Shown here: positions 10,791 to 22,100 of the stretch, piece by piece
Layout of the letters: every line of letters begins with the position of its first letter
How positions within the stretch are numbered: the stretch's first letter is position 1
From: Sabethes cyaneus
Lineage: Eukaryota > Arthropoda > Insecta > Diptera > Culicidae
Assembly (NCBI RefSeq): GCF_943734655.1
Contig: NC_071354.1
Span: forward strand, 1,957,001-2,021,000
Length of the DNA stretch: 64,000 bases
Direction of reading: 5' to 3'
The notes under the pieces: model-generated
What the model was told of the DNA's origin: nothing
The model's input: only the letters and a program-made list of their open reading frames with translations
The model's database searches: none
Position numbers and translations under genes: made by a program

Positions 10791-11286
10791 CTTCGTGACA
10801 CGACGTTTCGTTTAAAAGTTATAAGCAAAAATGTGAAAAATACGTGATACGGGTTTCTCTAGAACTACATGACCGATTTCAGCAATCTTAGTATCAAATG
10901 AAAGCTCTTATTAAAGCTAAGTTATTCAGGAATTTTTAATTGAAAACAAACAAGTAGTTTAAAAGTTATGCTTAAAAAACCTGTTTTGACAAGGTAATAA
11001 TTATCGCCTGTTTCTTAGAGATAGCCAAACCGATTTATGCGCTATTAGTCTCATTTGAAAGATAATATATCTTAATAGATCACTATTGAATGCTTTTTTG
11101 ATTGGACGTTTAATTTGAAAGTTATGAGCAACCGTATACACCACACCAAAATTAACAATAATTTGTAATGATTTTAACCAAGATAATTTACCTAATTTCA
11201 ATTATTTTAATATCAAACGAGAGGTTTTGACACTACGAATATATATGCAAAATTTCATAAGAATTGGTTGTAGCGGTCAAAAGATA
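10700..11286. repeat. two diverged units of about 300 bp
   Basis: TATCGCCTGTTTCTCAGAGAT, then GATCACTATTGA, then ACGTTTCGTTTAAAAGTTAT starting at about 10702 reappears as TATCGCCTGTTTCTTAGAGAT and so on at about 11004. The tandem overlaps the microsatellite-bearing repeat and may be its extended form. No coding potential. Confidence 0.65.
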
Positions 11287-11290
11287 TTAA

Positions 11291-12178
11291 CCCTCGAACG
11301 CTCGCGCCAACTTTTGTAACACAGTTACTCGCGCGCACAATAGCCTCAAACCAAAGAAAACGTGTGCACTAGAGTTTTGACTGGGAAAACTTGGTTTTAG
11401 GTTTATCGAACCTTTAGAATAGTTTCTTGAAATTAAAAGCTCTATCGTCTGGGGCAATCTAAATTTTGATTAATCCCCCTAAAAGTGAATAAAAAAAAAT
11501 ATTTTTCTTCAGTGTCAATATAACACGTTGATGTGTTCTGCAAAGTTATAGAGCTTATTATTACAAGGAATTTTGCTAAAGACAGTAACCTTCCATCTCT
11601 GCAGCTAAGATAGAAAAATCTTATTTATTGTATATGAATTTGTAAAATCAGGTTTTATATTTTTGCTCTTTTTGTAATTGTAGTATGACTTTTTCATGTA
11701 TTACAAAGTTGTACAAATGATAAAAATACACAACTTTGCTGAATATAGTATACCTCTATATTTACTTGTTTAGGAACTGTAGACCTTTGATTATTAAAAA
11801 TACCCTAATTTTGACTACGAATTACTCGACTATCAGCAGACGGATACATTTTAAACATTTTACATTGGGTAGTTTTGCTGCATACAGACACCATTTTTCC
11901 ATATGGAGAAACGAGAGAAAATTCCAGTTGGGGTCAATTGCGGTACACCTCGCATGCTGATTGTTTCGTTTCTGTGATGGCGATTTTCTGTGATTTATGC
12001 TGATCTATTTTTCAAACAATTTAAATTATTAATGCATTGAATAATTATGACATTTTGCTCAGAATAAGTTTATTGAAGAATATTCGTTAGTTAAACAACG
12101 ATTTGTAACTTTATAACAATATGGCGTTGAAAAACCTACACGTGTTGTACAAAATACAACAGCGTGAGTAACCGAAGG
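11291..12178. mobile_element. 0.89-kb TTAA-flanked element
   Basis: TTAA at 11287-11290 and 12179-12182 borders a segment whose ends are CCCTCG...CTCGCG and (inverted) CCTTCGGTTACTCACGCTG. A relative with TTAACCTTTAGTTACTCGCACC and a right end GACAACAGCGCGAGTAC lies at 54601-54852. It is AT-rich inside, with no transposase. The TTAA target recalls piggyBac-type or TTAA-specific mosquito MITEs. Confidence 0.65.
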
Positions 12179-12182
12179 TTAA

Positions 12183-12964
12183 TAAAAATTGATGAAAGTT
12201 ATTCTAGAAAACTCTGTTGATGTGAATCAAATAGAATGGCATTACAGGAAATTATGCATAGTTGAAAACCCTATAAGCTAGAGCTTTACTAGGCAATGTA
12301 TATGTTAAAGAATAAGATTTCCGCTTACAACTTACTTTTATTTGCACTTACTCAAATTAATAACAACTTACTTATCCTTACTCAGCAATTTCATGAAAAA
12401 AGGATCTATCAAAATTTAAAAGTGTTCCTATTTTGTTCAAAATTTGTAAACTTATTCAATTTTCAAAAATTTTATGTAAACCAACGCATTACTCAACGTT
12501 GACCAATAGATTAATTATGTTGCGAAAACGTGTCGATTTCTATCTCAAATAGCAAGTAAGACAGTATAACAAAGGTTCCTTTCACCACTAGGTGGATTAA
12601 ATCGGTTTTTGCACCGTAATGGTGTAATATTTAAAAATATGCATGCTACTGTTTGAGTCATTCAGAGAAATCGCATGCTTAACGACTGGATAAAGTTATT
12701 TCTGTCGCAACATTCTGATTCACGCTATACTGTATACCTGATATGGAATGGTTTTTTGAAAAATTCACAATTATGATATCCATAAAGTAGGATCATTTAG
12801 GTAATCATTTTATTTTAATTTATTCACAATTCGCACAGATACCTCAAACTTCCAGGAATTATTGGTTTCGGTTTTGAATGAAAATATCTAATCTCTTTGT
12901 CACTCACCAGATGCAGCCAAATTTCTAGTGTACAATAATGTTAACAGGCCGTCAATTTATTAAG
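12183..12964. other. AT-rich non-coding stretch
   Basis: No gene. The segment 12583-12650 carries CACTAGGTGGATTAAATCGG, shared with 1728-1790. The remaining sequence is AT-rich and unremarkable. Confidence 0.5.
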
Positions 12965-13763
12965 AAGAAAGCTTCCATCAAGCAATCATCAAGAGTATCA
13001 AATTCAATAGTGCGCCAGGGCTAGGCTGTATTTCAGCCGAGATCCTCAAAGCTGACCAATCTCTGTCAGTCCAGATAATGCATCAGCCATTCAGTAGGTA
13101 TTATATGGGACACCGCAACTTTTCCGGTGGACTTACAGCAGTCCTTAAAAAAGGAGAGCTAACTGATGTGGCGAAGCATCACGTTGCTCTGTATTACTCT
13201 CACAGTACTCTGTAAGGTAATCCTCTACCGACTCCAGGAGAAGATCGACGCTGCTTTCCGCCGGCCGATCGTATGTAGACCATATCAGAACGCTCCGCAT
13301 TATATAGGAGCAAATCAACGAATTCAAGGACTCTCTTCTACTGGTGTACGTTGACTTCGAAAAAGCGTTTGACCGACTCAACTACGAAAATATCTGAGCC
13401 GCGCTTTGGTTCCAGATAAGTCCATCTCATCGAGTCACTGTACGAGGCGTTCTCGTGCAAGGTGTCGCAAAACGGCATCTTGTCCGACCCTATAAGGGTT
13501 ACTGCTGGCGTGAGACAAAGCTGCATTTTATCACCGCTGCTATTTCTCATCGTAATGGATGAAATATTAGTTGGAACGATTGACAGTAGACCAAATCGTA
13601 GATTGCCTTGGAATCCTCTAACAATGAAGCAGCTGAAAGACGCCTCCTTAGCCCACGACATTGTCTTGGTCGTACAACGCCGAATGTATATGCAGAGCAA
13701 GTTAGATGACCTCTCCGAGCTCTCACAGGTAGCAGGTCTCACAGTCAATGTAGCAAAGAGTAA

Positions 13764-13956
13764 AGGCCCCCATACACGTACGCACATGTTGGCCGAAAAT
13801 GTTGGTGAATTCATGCTCGTCCAACACGCTCGCCGGTGTGTGAGTGCCACGAACCAAGCTGACAGAAGAAAATGTTCGGCTCGCCGCTCGACCGGAATGA
13901 ACCTCCAACATTTTGTTCATTTCCAACCCAACATATGCGTACGTGTATGGGGGCCT
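13764..13956. mobile_element. 193-bp TAA-flanked MITE inside the LINE
   Basis: The ends AGGCCCCCATACACGTACGCA and its inverse TGCGTACGTGTATGGGGGCCT (one internal mismatch) are bounded by TAA at 13761-13763 and 13957-13959. Removing the element and one TAA restores the LINE frame exactly (codons ...A-K-S-K-S-M-I-V). A three-base TWA duplication and G/C-rich ends fit PIF/Harbinger. No coding capacity. Confidence 0.93.
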
Positions 13957-14109
13957 TAAGTCTATGATAGTGAACACTGACAATCCCATCAATTCTACAG
14001 TAGCGGGACAGCAGGTTGAGCAAGTGGAAGCCTTTCAATATCTTTGTAGCCAGACACCGTTCGATGGTGTTACCAAGACTGATATAACTACATGAATCCG
14101 AGAGGCCAG

Positions 14110-15133
14110 CAGGGATGCCACATATAATTCTGTGTTTTTTGTTGGAAAAATCTGACAATCTGTACGGCGAGGAAAAATATCTGTGCAAAAATCTGTCCAA
14201 TGCAAAACAATGAGAGTGAAAGAGATAGAGACTCATTTTGCTAACTATTTCTGCCTCTTTCACTCTCATGTAAAAGCTCAAAAATCTGTTTAAGGGGGCA
14301 TAGTACTTTTTCAATTTAAAAAAATCGAAATTTTTTTTAATGATTATTTCGAAAGACTAACATTTTGACCATATGTGTTTCAAGTCATTTCGATGAATTC
14401 CAAAAGTTGACAAAGTTACAGCTATTTGTACCGCGCATGTCTGGAGCGATTACACAGCGAATAAAAACTTCAACGTCGTTTTTCTCGAAACCAGGTTTTG
14501 AAAGTCGGTACCATAAATATCTCAAGAACGGCTGAAGCAATTCTCATGATCCTTTTTTTGTTTCAAAGCCAACAAAATTATCTAGTGTTTGACCCATCCT
14601 TTTTTCGATATTACAATTTTTGTATTTTTTAGAAATGTTTAAAGTCAATTTTTTCGGCTAAAAACCTTACTTTTATGTATGAATGTCCGCCATTTTGTTA
14701 TGCGTTCGAATTTTAAAAAAAGGATGGGTCAAACACGAGATAATTTAATATACTTTCATGTCGTTTTGGAATTTTTCAATACGGATAAGCCCCCCAGCGC
14801 CAATCCATGGTACCGCAATTCATGTTTTTTTCGAATGATCATGTTCAAGGAGCCGTAGGGGAGAGGGGAAGAGGTTCACATATGCAAACAAAACTGCATA
14901 TATTAGTATAAAGTGCAATGTTTAGCAAGCAATAAACCCGAATCGATTTGCTTTTCGCGTTATCGAGAAAAAAATATTTGAAATAAGGCAAAAAATATGG
15001 TGTAAAAAGTACTATGCCTCCTTAATCTGTGTAATTTGGCAAAAATCTGTATTCTATGCCTACAGATTCTGTACAGGCGATTTCTTTCAAATATCTGTTA
15101 AACACAGAATAATTTGTGCATGTGGCAACCCTG
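14110..15133. mobile_element. hAT-type non-autonomous element, 1024 bp
   Basis: The ends are CAGGGATGCCACAT and, inverted, CAGGGTTGCCACATG, followed by AATTCTGTGTTT on both sides. The 8-bp duplication GAGGCCAG lies at 14102-14109 and 15134-15141. CAGGG ends plus an 8-bp duplication define hAT. Excision restores LINE codons R-E-A-R-G-I-F-A-G-L. About 0.3 kb of it is hAT sequence; the rest is the nested 14294-15021 element. No transposase. Confidence 0.93.
14294..15021. mobile_element. 728-bp TTAA-flanked element nested in the hAT element
   Basis: The ends GGGGGCATAGTACTTTTT and, inverted, GGAGGCATAGTACTTTTT (one mismatch in 18) are bounded by TTAA at 14290-14293 and 15022-15025. The empty site reads AAATCTGTTTAATCTGTG, consistent with the AAATCTGT-rich hAT interior. 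TTAA target suggests a piggyBac-type or TTAA-class MITE. No coding frame. Confidence 0.9.
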
Positions 15134-15526
15134 GAGGCCAGGGGTATCTTTGCAGGTCTTAAATCTTTGCAGGATTAAATCCGTACTGCTGTATGCCCGC
15201 GAAATATAGTGCGTCGCAGAGAAGATAACGCAAAAACTGCTGGTATTTATTAAGAAAATTTACACGTTGCGATTTTTAAATTGAATAAAGATCGTTCAGG
15301 ATTAGTTTTATACGTGGAACAAAGTATTATGCATTGTGAATTGCTATAGAGAATAATTAATTAATCTTAGAGATTGAATTCATAAAAGAATTTGTGAAGT
15401 AATCGAATTTGGATGAAATTTTTGGAAGATAGACCTATCGAAAGAAAATATTTATAAACACTTTTCTAGTGAGCTGACAAATTACTTATTATTTCCCAAT
15501 AGCGTTTTGATCAGACGAATTACCTA

Positions 15527-15714
15527 CACACTTAAAAAAAAGTGCCGAAGTCAGCAAAATTTTGCCGAGATTTGGACAGCCGAGCGTTCGGTAAAATTTT
15601 TTATGATGCCAAACGCTAGTAATGATCCGTAAACGTCGATTTGCAAAACTGAAATTTTTACCGAACGCTCGGCTGTCCAAATCTCGGCAAATGTTGCTGA
15701 GTTTTTTAAGTGTG
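15527..15714. mobile_element. 188-bp TA-flanked foldback MITE
   Basis: CACACTTAAAAAA at the left is inverted at the right, and the blocks TTTGCCGAGATTTGGACAG and CCGAGCGTTCGGTAAA are also inverted, giving arms of about 75 bp. TA lies at 15525-15526 and 15715-15716. The two arms are nearly identical, so the insertion is fairly young. A TA target suggests a Tc1/mariner-type MITE. Confidence 0.88.
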
Positions 15715-15850
15715 TACGAATGGTCGAAGCATCCGAAACACAACTGGTCGAATCATGAATGACCGAAACACAAATAGTCGGAATAACAAATAACATAATA
15801 GATCGAATGGCCAAAATACGAATGGCAGAATGTCATATTCGGCCAAAAAT
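15715..15850. repeat. degenerate CGAATGGTCGAA-type short repeat
   Basis: Variants of ACGAATGGTCGAA and GAATGACCGAAACACAAATAG recur five or six times with spacing of about 20-25 bp between 15715 and 15850. It abuts the preceding MITE. No gene. Confidence 0.6.
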
Positions 15851-16048
15851 ATTCACGACCTTCAACCTGCACAAATGATGGATATTATGCTGTCCTTACT
15901 CGCTGCCGCTTGTTCGGAAAAACTAAACCTAGGAAAACGCAGGCACCTAAATAGAAATGGCTTTTGTGGCGGGCTGCAGTTTTAGGCACTCCGAGAAAAT
16001 TCGTCTTTTTATGTTGAACCTGTCAAAACTAATAGGGGTTCGGCCTTT

Positions 16049-18545
16049 CATTCTTCTTCTTCAGCAGCATAGAACCGGGGTGGCTCGTACTGTTTCAAGC
16101 ACTCGTCTCCATTCAACTCGGTCTTGGGCCACTCGTCGCCAATTTCCTAGTCGTCTCAGAAGTCGCAAATCGCTCTCGACCTGGTCGAGCCATCGTGCAC
16201 GTTGGGCCCCCCTGTTCCTGGTGCCGGTGGGGTTGTTGAAGAGGACTATTTCGTCGCACTGTCGTCCGGCATCCTTACGACGTGTCCGGCCCACCGTAGC
16301 CTGTTAACTTTCGCTAGATGTACGATGGTCTCCCCAAGCAGTGCCTGTAGCTCGTGATTCATACGCCTCCGCCACTCTCCGCTTTCAGTTTGTACTCCGC
16401 CAAATATCGTCCGCAGCACTTTCCGCTCAAACACGACAAGGGCGCGTATGTCCTCCGTAAGCAGCGTCACAGCTTCAAGTCCATAAAGAACTACCGGTCT
16501 AATAATGGTTTTGTACATTGTTAGCTTCGTGCGGCGGCGTATGCTTCCTGATCGCAGCGTTTTACGAAGGGCAAAGTAGGCCCGATTTCCCGCTTGGATG
16601 CGCCGCTGGATCTCCTTACTAGTGTTGTTGTCCGCGGTCACCAGCGATCCCAAATACACGAACTCCTCTACCACTTCTAGTTCGTCGCCGTCAACGGTTA
16701 CCGTCCGTGGGAGGCGCGCGTTTGTTTTCTTTGAGCCTCTTCCTTTCATGTATTTGGTCTTCGACGCATTTATTTTTAGCCCAATTCTCCTAGACTCCGC
16801 TTTCAGTCTGGCGTAGATTGCCTCCGCCGTCGCAAAGTTCCTGGCAATGATATCGAAGTCATCTGCAAAGCCTAGAAGTTGGCTACTCTTGGTAAAAATC
16901 GTGCCTCTCGTTTCGATGCCCGCTCGTCGGATCACTCCCTCAACAGCGATGTTGAACAGCATGCAGGATAGACCGTCACCTTGTCTCAACCCTCGTCGCG
17001 TCTCGAAGGGACTCGAGAGTGTCCCAGAGATGCGTACGAAACACATCACTCGATCCAATGTAGCTCTGATCAGTCGCGTCAGTTTGTCCGGAAAACCGTA
17101 TTCGTGCATTATCTGCCATAGCTTGTCTCGATCGACTGTATCGTATGCTGCTTTGAAATCAATAAAGATGTGATGCGTGGGCACGTTGTACTCCCGACAT
17201 TTCTGCAAGATCTGTCGGATAGTAAAAATTTGGTCCGTAGTTGCGCGAGCCCCCATGAAACCCGCCTGATAATTCCCTACGAAACCTTGTGCTATCGGTG
17301 ACAGCCGGCGTAACAGGATCTGGGAGAGTACCTTGTAGGCGGCGTTTACCAGCGTAATACCACGATAGTTGCAGCAGTCTAGCCGATCACCCTTTTTGTA
17401 GATGGGACAAACCACTCCTTCCATCCATTTCTCCGGTAGCTTTTCCTCCTCCCAAATCCTCGAAATAACCCAGTGTAGAGCCTTTGCTAGCGTTTCCCCG
17501 CCATGTTTATAAAGCTCTGCCGGTAGGCGGTCCTTCCCAGCGGCTTTATTGTCTTCAGCAGCCTGATTTCTCGTTTGACTTCTTGGAGATCAGGTGCTAG
17601 GACATCACTATCTTCCATGGGCGCTCCTAGGTTAATTTCCGTTCTGCCTCCTTCTGCGACTTCGCCATTGAGGTGTTCATCGAAGTCCACCTGTCGACCA
17701 CCTCGCGCTCGTTTGTAATTAGATTCCCTCCCTCGTCCCTACACATGGCAGGTTTCGGTGTGTAGCCCTTCTGAGTTTGGTTCACCTTCTCATAAAACTT
17801 GCGGAGCTCGGAATAGTTGCTCTAATTCTTCACGATCTCTGTCGTCCTTTTGGCGCTTTTTTCTCCTCAGGATCGTGGTCAACTGGTTCCTAGCTCGTCG
17901 GTACTTGGCCAGGTTCTCTCTAGTGGCAATACTTAGATAATTTTTCCAAGCATTTTTTTTCTCCTCCACCGCTTGTTGGCATTCCCCATCAAACCAATCA
18001 TTTTGTGTACTCCGAGGCTCAATACCTAGTGCCGCGGTAGCGGCCTCTCCGATGGCCGAGCGTATTCTGCCCCAACCGTCTTCGAGGTTTGAAGCACCTA
18101 ACTCCTCGGAAGAAGGCAGTGTCTCATTCAGTACTCGCGCGTAGTTCTCGGCAGCTTGTGGCAACCTGCGAAATTTAGCGATCTGCAGTTCCAAGTCCCA
18201 AGTCTCCATTCGTCGTCCTTATCCCGTTGCCTAGGTCGATGCCGAATATTCCGCTCCGAATATGCTTGAATGTTGTTAGTTTAAGTTTAATTTAGGTGTG
18301 TAGCCGTACTGGGGCAACACTACCGAGTCTTGCGATGGGGCTGCCATCTTATAGTGCCGAGACTCACTATACCTCCTTCCCAGTTAGTATACGACCTTAG
18401 TTTCCACCGTGGTTGGTTACCCGATCTCCGCTAAGGTTGCTCGTATTCCGGTTGGTACCACGAGGAGGTCGGGATCGGAGTTGCTGGATAAGAGGCTAAC
18501 GACCACTATGGGGTCTATATTCCGCATTATCCAGCCGTTTACCAA
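16049..18545 (-). mobile_element. near-complete non-LTR retrotransposon, internally deleted
   Basis: The minus-strand element runs from a 5' leader (18545-18215) to a 3' end CTGCTGAAGAAGAAGAAT at about 16050, a GAA-type simple tail. The leader shares TAAGATGGCAGCYCC-like sequence with the copy at 25900-27535, supporting a real 5' end. The endonuclease is mostly missing: the LGTWNCRSLNF start near 18190 runs almost directly into the endonuclease-RT linker. Relatives in the window are at 24955-25322, 25900-27535, 36660-37450 and 37860-39170. An RTE-like family, as in mosquito JAM-type elements, is a plausible assignment but not certain. Confidence 0.88.
16061..18209 (-). pseudogene. reverse transcriptase (pol) of the LINE, frameshifted
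   Basis: The longest frame (17424-16246, 392 codons) covers the RT. In order it shows VCPIYKKGDRLDCCNYRGIT, QAGFMGARATTDQIFTIRQI, FIDFKAAYDTVDR, RRGLRQGDGLSCMLFN and the catalytic LLGFADDFDII, then the thumb and a C-terminal region with ALLGETIVHLAKVNRLRWAGH. The C-terminus (NNPTGTRNRGAQRARWLDQV) continues in another frame at 16294-16061. Upstream, linker frames lie at 18209-17790 and 17690-17487. Frame changes near 17785, 17695, 17545 and 16250 break the protein, although the FADD core is intact. This is the best-preserved RT in the window. Confidence 0.9.
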
Positions 18546-18546
18546 T

Positions 18547-19134
18547 CGCGGTACTTACTAGCAGTAATTTTGTTTATTTGTCAGAAGCTCAAGACTGGAC
18601 CACACAGTTTGTATGGTCGAACCTCGAAAGCTGGGACATGGCCTAATAATGCTTAACAAGATTCCCAGATATCTATAATACATTCGAAGGTTTCATTTTG
18701 GGCCGGAAAATACAATCCACGACGGTCCGACCGATCTCTCTAGGTAGAGCGTAATTTTTTCGTTTGGCGCTTGTAAAGACTTTTTTTCTTGAGTTTTTGT
18801 AAAATGGCGAGACGGGTCGAAAGAATGCATAGGTGGAGAATTATCAGGAATTACCAATGGATACATTATAGAAGTCTTAACGGTGACACTCGTACACGCT
18901 GCGCAGTTAAAACAAAACCTGTCCAACGCTATCGAGCATTCAGCACGGAATGACTTTTCGGTTTTTGAAACCTTTCTAAATATGTGCGTCGGAAGACTTC
19001 ATTTGTATGTATTTTCAGTCGATTTAAAATTTAAAATGGGCTAAACTTCGTCGCATCAATCAAACTTATCATTGTAAAATTCACATAGAACACTGTTTTG
19101 CATTGGCGGAACCACCTTAACTAGCTTGAAAAAC
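18547..19134 (+). repeat. 0.59-kb dispersed repeat, copy 2
   Basis: Same unit and orientation as 5869-6454, beginning CGCGGTACTTAC. It begins at the 5' edge of the minus-strand LINE, so one insertion may have used the other as a target. The short frame ending RYRAFSTE is open here too. Of the few differences in that frame, most change the amino acid, so there is no sign of protein-level selection. Confidence 0.85.
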
Positions 19135-22100
19135 TAAATCGATGTTTCTAGGGGGACCCGCCAATGCTGTTTTGATTGCTGGTTGCAAAACTAAATCTGC
19201 GAGTATATTTGTCATTATTCCAATTATCAATACACAATTCTGATGATGCTAAATATAATGTAAATCCATTTTACGATTTTTATGACTAGATAATACAACA
19301 AAATAAATTATTGTTTTGTCATTGCTGCTGCTGTAACATCTACCAACAGATTGTGCTCTGCGCCATTCTGCCCCTATGATTTCATCATCGGCCCACATCT
19401 TGTGTACATGTTTCTATTAGACTTTTCCATTACTCCCACAGAAGCAAATCTCGACCACCCTTTAGAGATCGAATATCCCAACGAAATCCATCAGCCGGAT
19501 CCTCTCAATGTTGGATAGAAAAAGTTTCCCTCTTCCATTCCGGCGATAGGAACGCCCCAGAGGAAATCATGTTTGCAAAGATTGAATAACACCACTAATT
19601 GATTTAATCCTCCCTCCTCATTTGCGAAATCTGGCCGCGCGTAAATCTTCCTTCCAACTCCGCAACGGACCGCTCCATGGTGTATCCACTGCTGTACAAT
19701 GTAAAACACGGCACGTATGCACGTGATTTGTTTACCGAACTAATGTAATTTCGCACAAAAGTTGAAGCAAATCTCATCAATCTTTAACGCCCGCCACCGG
19801 TTTTAGAGCTCCCCATCACATCAATGCAAACAGGCAATCTCGAATTTATCTACAGGCTACAAGGAACGATACTGGAAGCACCTTCCAATACGCTGGTTGT
19901 AAACTTCAGTATGAAGTGTGTCTGTTTGTTTGCGGACTTAGTGGAGTTACACTTGTTGTGAAGTTCAAACCGAGCCTTATGCGAAGCCCGCATGCAAAGG
20001 ACTTGCCGCAACATTTCGCTGCACACACTCAACGCTGCTCACCGCAAGCGAACAAAGGGCGCAACATACCAACACACATACACATAGAAAGCTGCATGAA
20101 TAAGTCCAATTTTCTACTTATTATACCGCCATCATCAGATAATAATAAATTGATGATGATTACAACGTTTAAAATAGGCTCATTGAAATTCACGAGCTGA
20201 TAAGCGAGCCTGTGCACACTAAGCCAAACATCGGTGCGTGAGCCGCACCGATCAAAATCAGGATAGAAATCTATATAAAAAAATGTTGAGTTTTACTTTC
20301 ACATATTTTAAAGGTAGAGTATTTTCAATTCAAATTATATTTTCAACACAAACATGAAACAATACTTTTTAGTGTGTTTTTGTTCTTTGTTTGGCTCAAG
20401 CTTTTAGCTGAAATTGGTTTTTGACCAACCGAAGGGAAAAATATGTTCCCGCGGCAACCAGCCTGCACACAGCCTCTCCAGAACCGATACCCATTCGAGG
20501 TTGGTATTCCGCTGCAGACGACTCTTGACACTAACTACAGTCGATGTCCTTACCCGGCATAAATTGATCTGAATCTTTTTCAGTGTGCGCTGAAAGCTTT
20601 CGGGCATAAAGTGTAATAAATGCACATATTTACTGAATTCTGAATGCGGTGATCAGTGACTCATCCCCTAAAGAGGACCCAACCTGGTGAAATGGCGGCC
20701 CGACGTATCACAGGTATTATTACGACACTGGCTGCCATTGCCATCATCGAAAGCCGGTGAAAACCGGCGACATGTCGACCAGCGGTGCGGAAAATGTGCG
20801 AAAATTGAACACTTCCCTCACTTTCCGACGGACGCGACCAGCTCTCGTGTTGCAGACCAATAAATTACTTCCAGTTTCAATTTGGACGTATATTTTATTA
20901 GCTGGTTATTTATGCGCGTGTTGAATGGACATCGACCTCGATTCGGTATTGGCCTGATAAGGTAATTATTTCACCCCATTGAACCCCGACCGGCGCTGGG
21001 GTCGCTGAGACGAGCGACAGTTCGATCATGATTTTCACGTACTGGCACAGGGAATATTGTTTACTGCTTCTATCGGATGGAATCGTCAAAATTTTCAGTT
21101 ATGAAAATTCTAATAAAAGACAACTGCACAGAAAATTTAGGCACATACCTACAAAGTTTGCATATAAACCTGATAGCTTTGACCGAAAAAAAAAAAGGAT
21201 CTTTGCATATAAAAAGGTATGGTCTTCATCCAGGATATCAAATTGCTATTCATAGCCATCGTCGACTTCTTTTAATGATGACACAAACCTTTTTATTAAT
21301 GGAGAAATGTGCTGTTCGAACCATAAATGCCAATTAACTCTTAATTTTTCATGAAACGTAGGCAAAAATGATTAACAGTGGACCTTTGAATATAAAAAAC
21401 GTTATAGATTTATTTTAAATATTGAAAATATATAATAGAATTTTCTGACACATCCATTAACTTTAAAGTCCAACTCTACCAACTCAATAAATTCTGTGGT
21501 AGGCGACTTTCGACACAACAATGTTTGGACTAAGGACTAAAGGGCTCGTTTCTTACTTATTTGCGGTACTTTCTTTTCCAAACCAAGAGTCTGCCTGTAG
21601 AAATTCGCAATATTAGTTTCCCTAAAATAGAAGAAGCAAACTGACACACCCAAACATGGAAACGCAATTAACATAATGTAAGCATTAATTATTCTATGGA
21701 AATGAAGTCTAACTTGGCCGGCCCAAAGTCTGTCTGTGTCGTTTTGCGAAAAATGGGACCGTTTTTTGGGGAAAATGGGAGAGAAATAGTGCGATTAAAA
21801 TAATTTATGACGGTCCGGTCGTAAGCTGGCCAGACGTCTGCGAGGAAATTTAATAAGCACTGCTTTATTCTGAATTATGATGATCGATGTCAAGTACTCA
21901 ACATGTACTCAACATCATTCAGTATCATTGGGGTGGACAAAATGTAAGGACAATTACGATCAGAAATGGCATCTACCTTCGAATTATTCGATTTTTGTTT
22001 CAGAAATTAACTTTTTTCTTTAAAGTACGTTATTTTGAAAAAATAAAAAAGTTCACAGTTTTTCTCTGGCTTTAACGAATTCTTCGTTCACGCAACGACT

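Larger units (their letters stand above)
12965..15250 (+). pseudogene. non-LTR reverse transcriptase relic (LINE), split by insertions
   Basis: Plus-strand pieces encode SAPGL..ISAEILKAD, KKGELTDVA, LYRLQEKIDAAF, a frame at 13462-13760 with GVRQSCILSPLLFL and LAHDIVL where an active RT would have ADD, then SMIVNTDNPINS...FQYL and REA|RGIFAGLK. There are stops and frameshifts throughout. The reading resumes correctly across both insertions (13764-13956 and 14110-15133). The protein type matches the family whose AAGT-tailed 3' end is at 5550-5780, but sharing one family is inference. The 3' end after 15250 is not recognisable. Confidence 0.8.
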
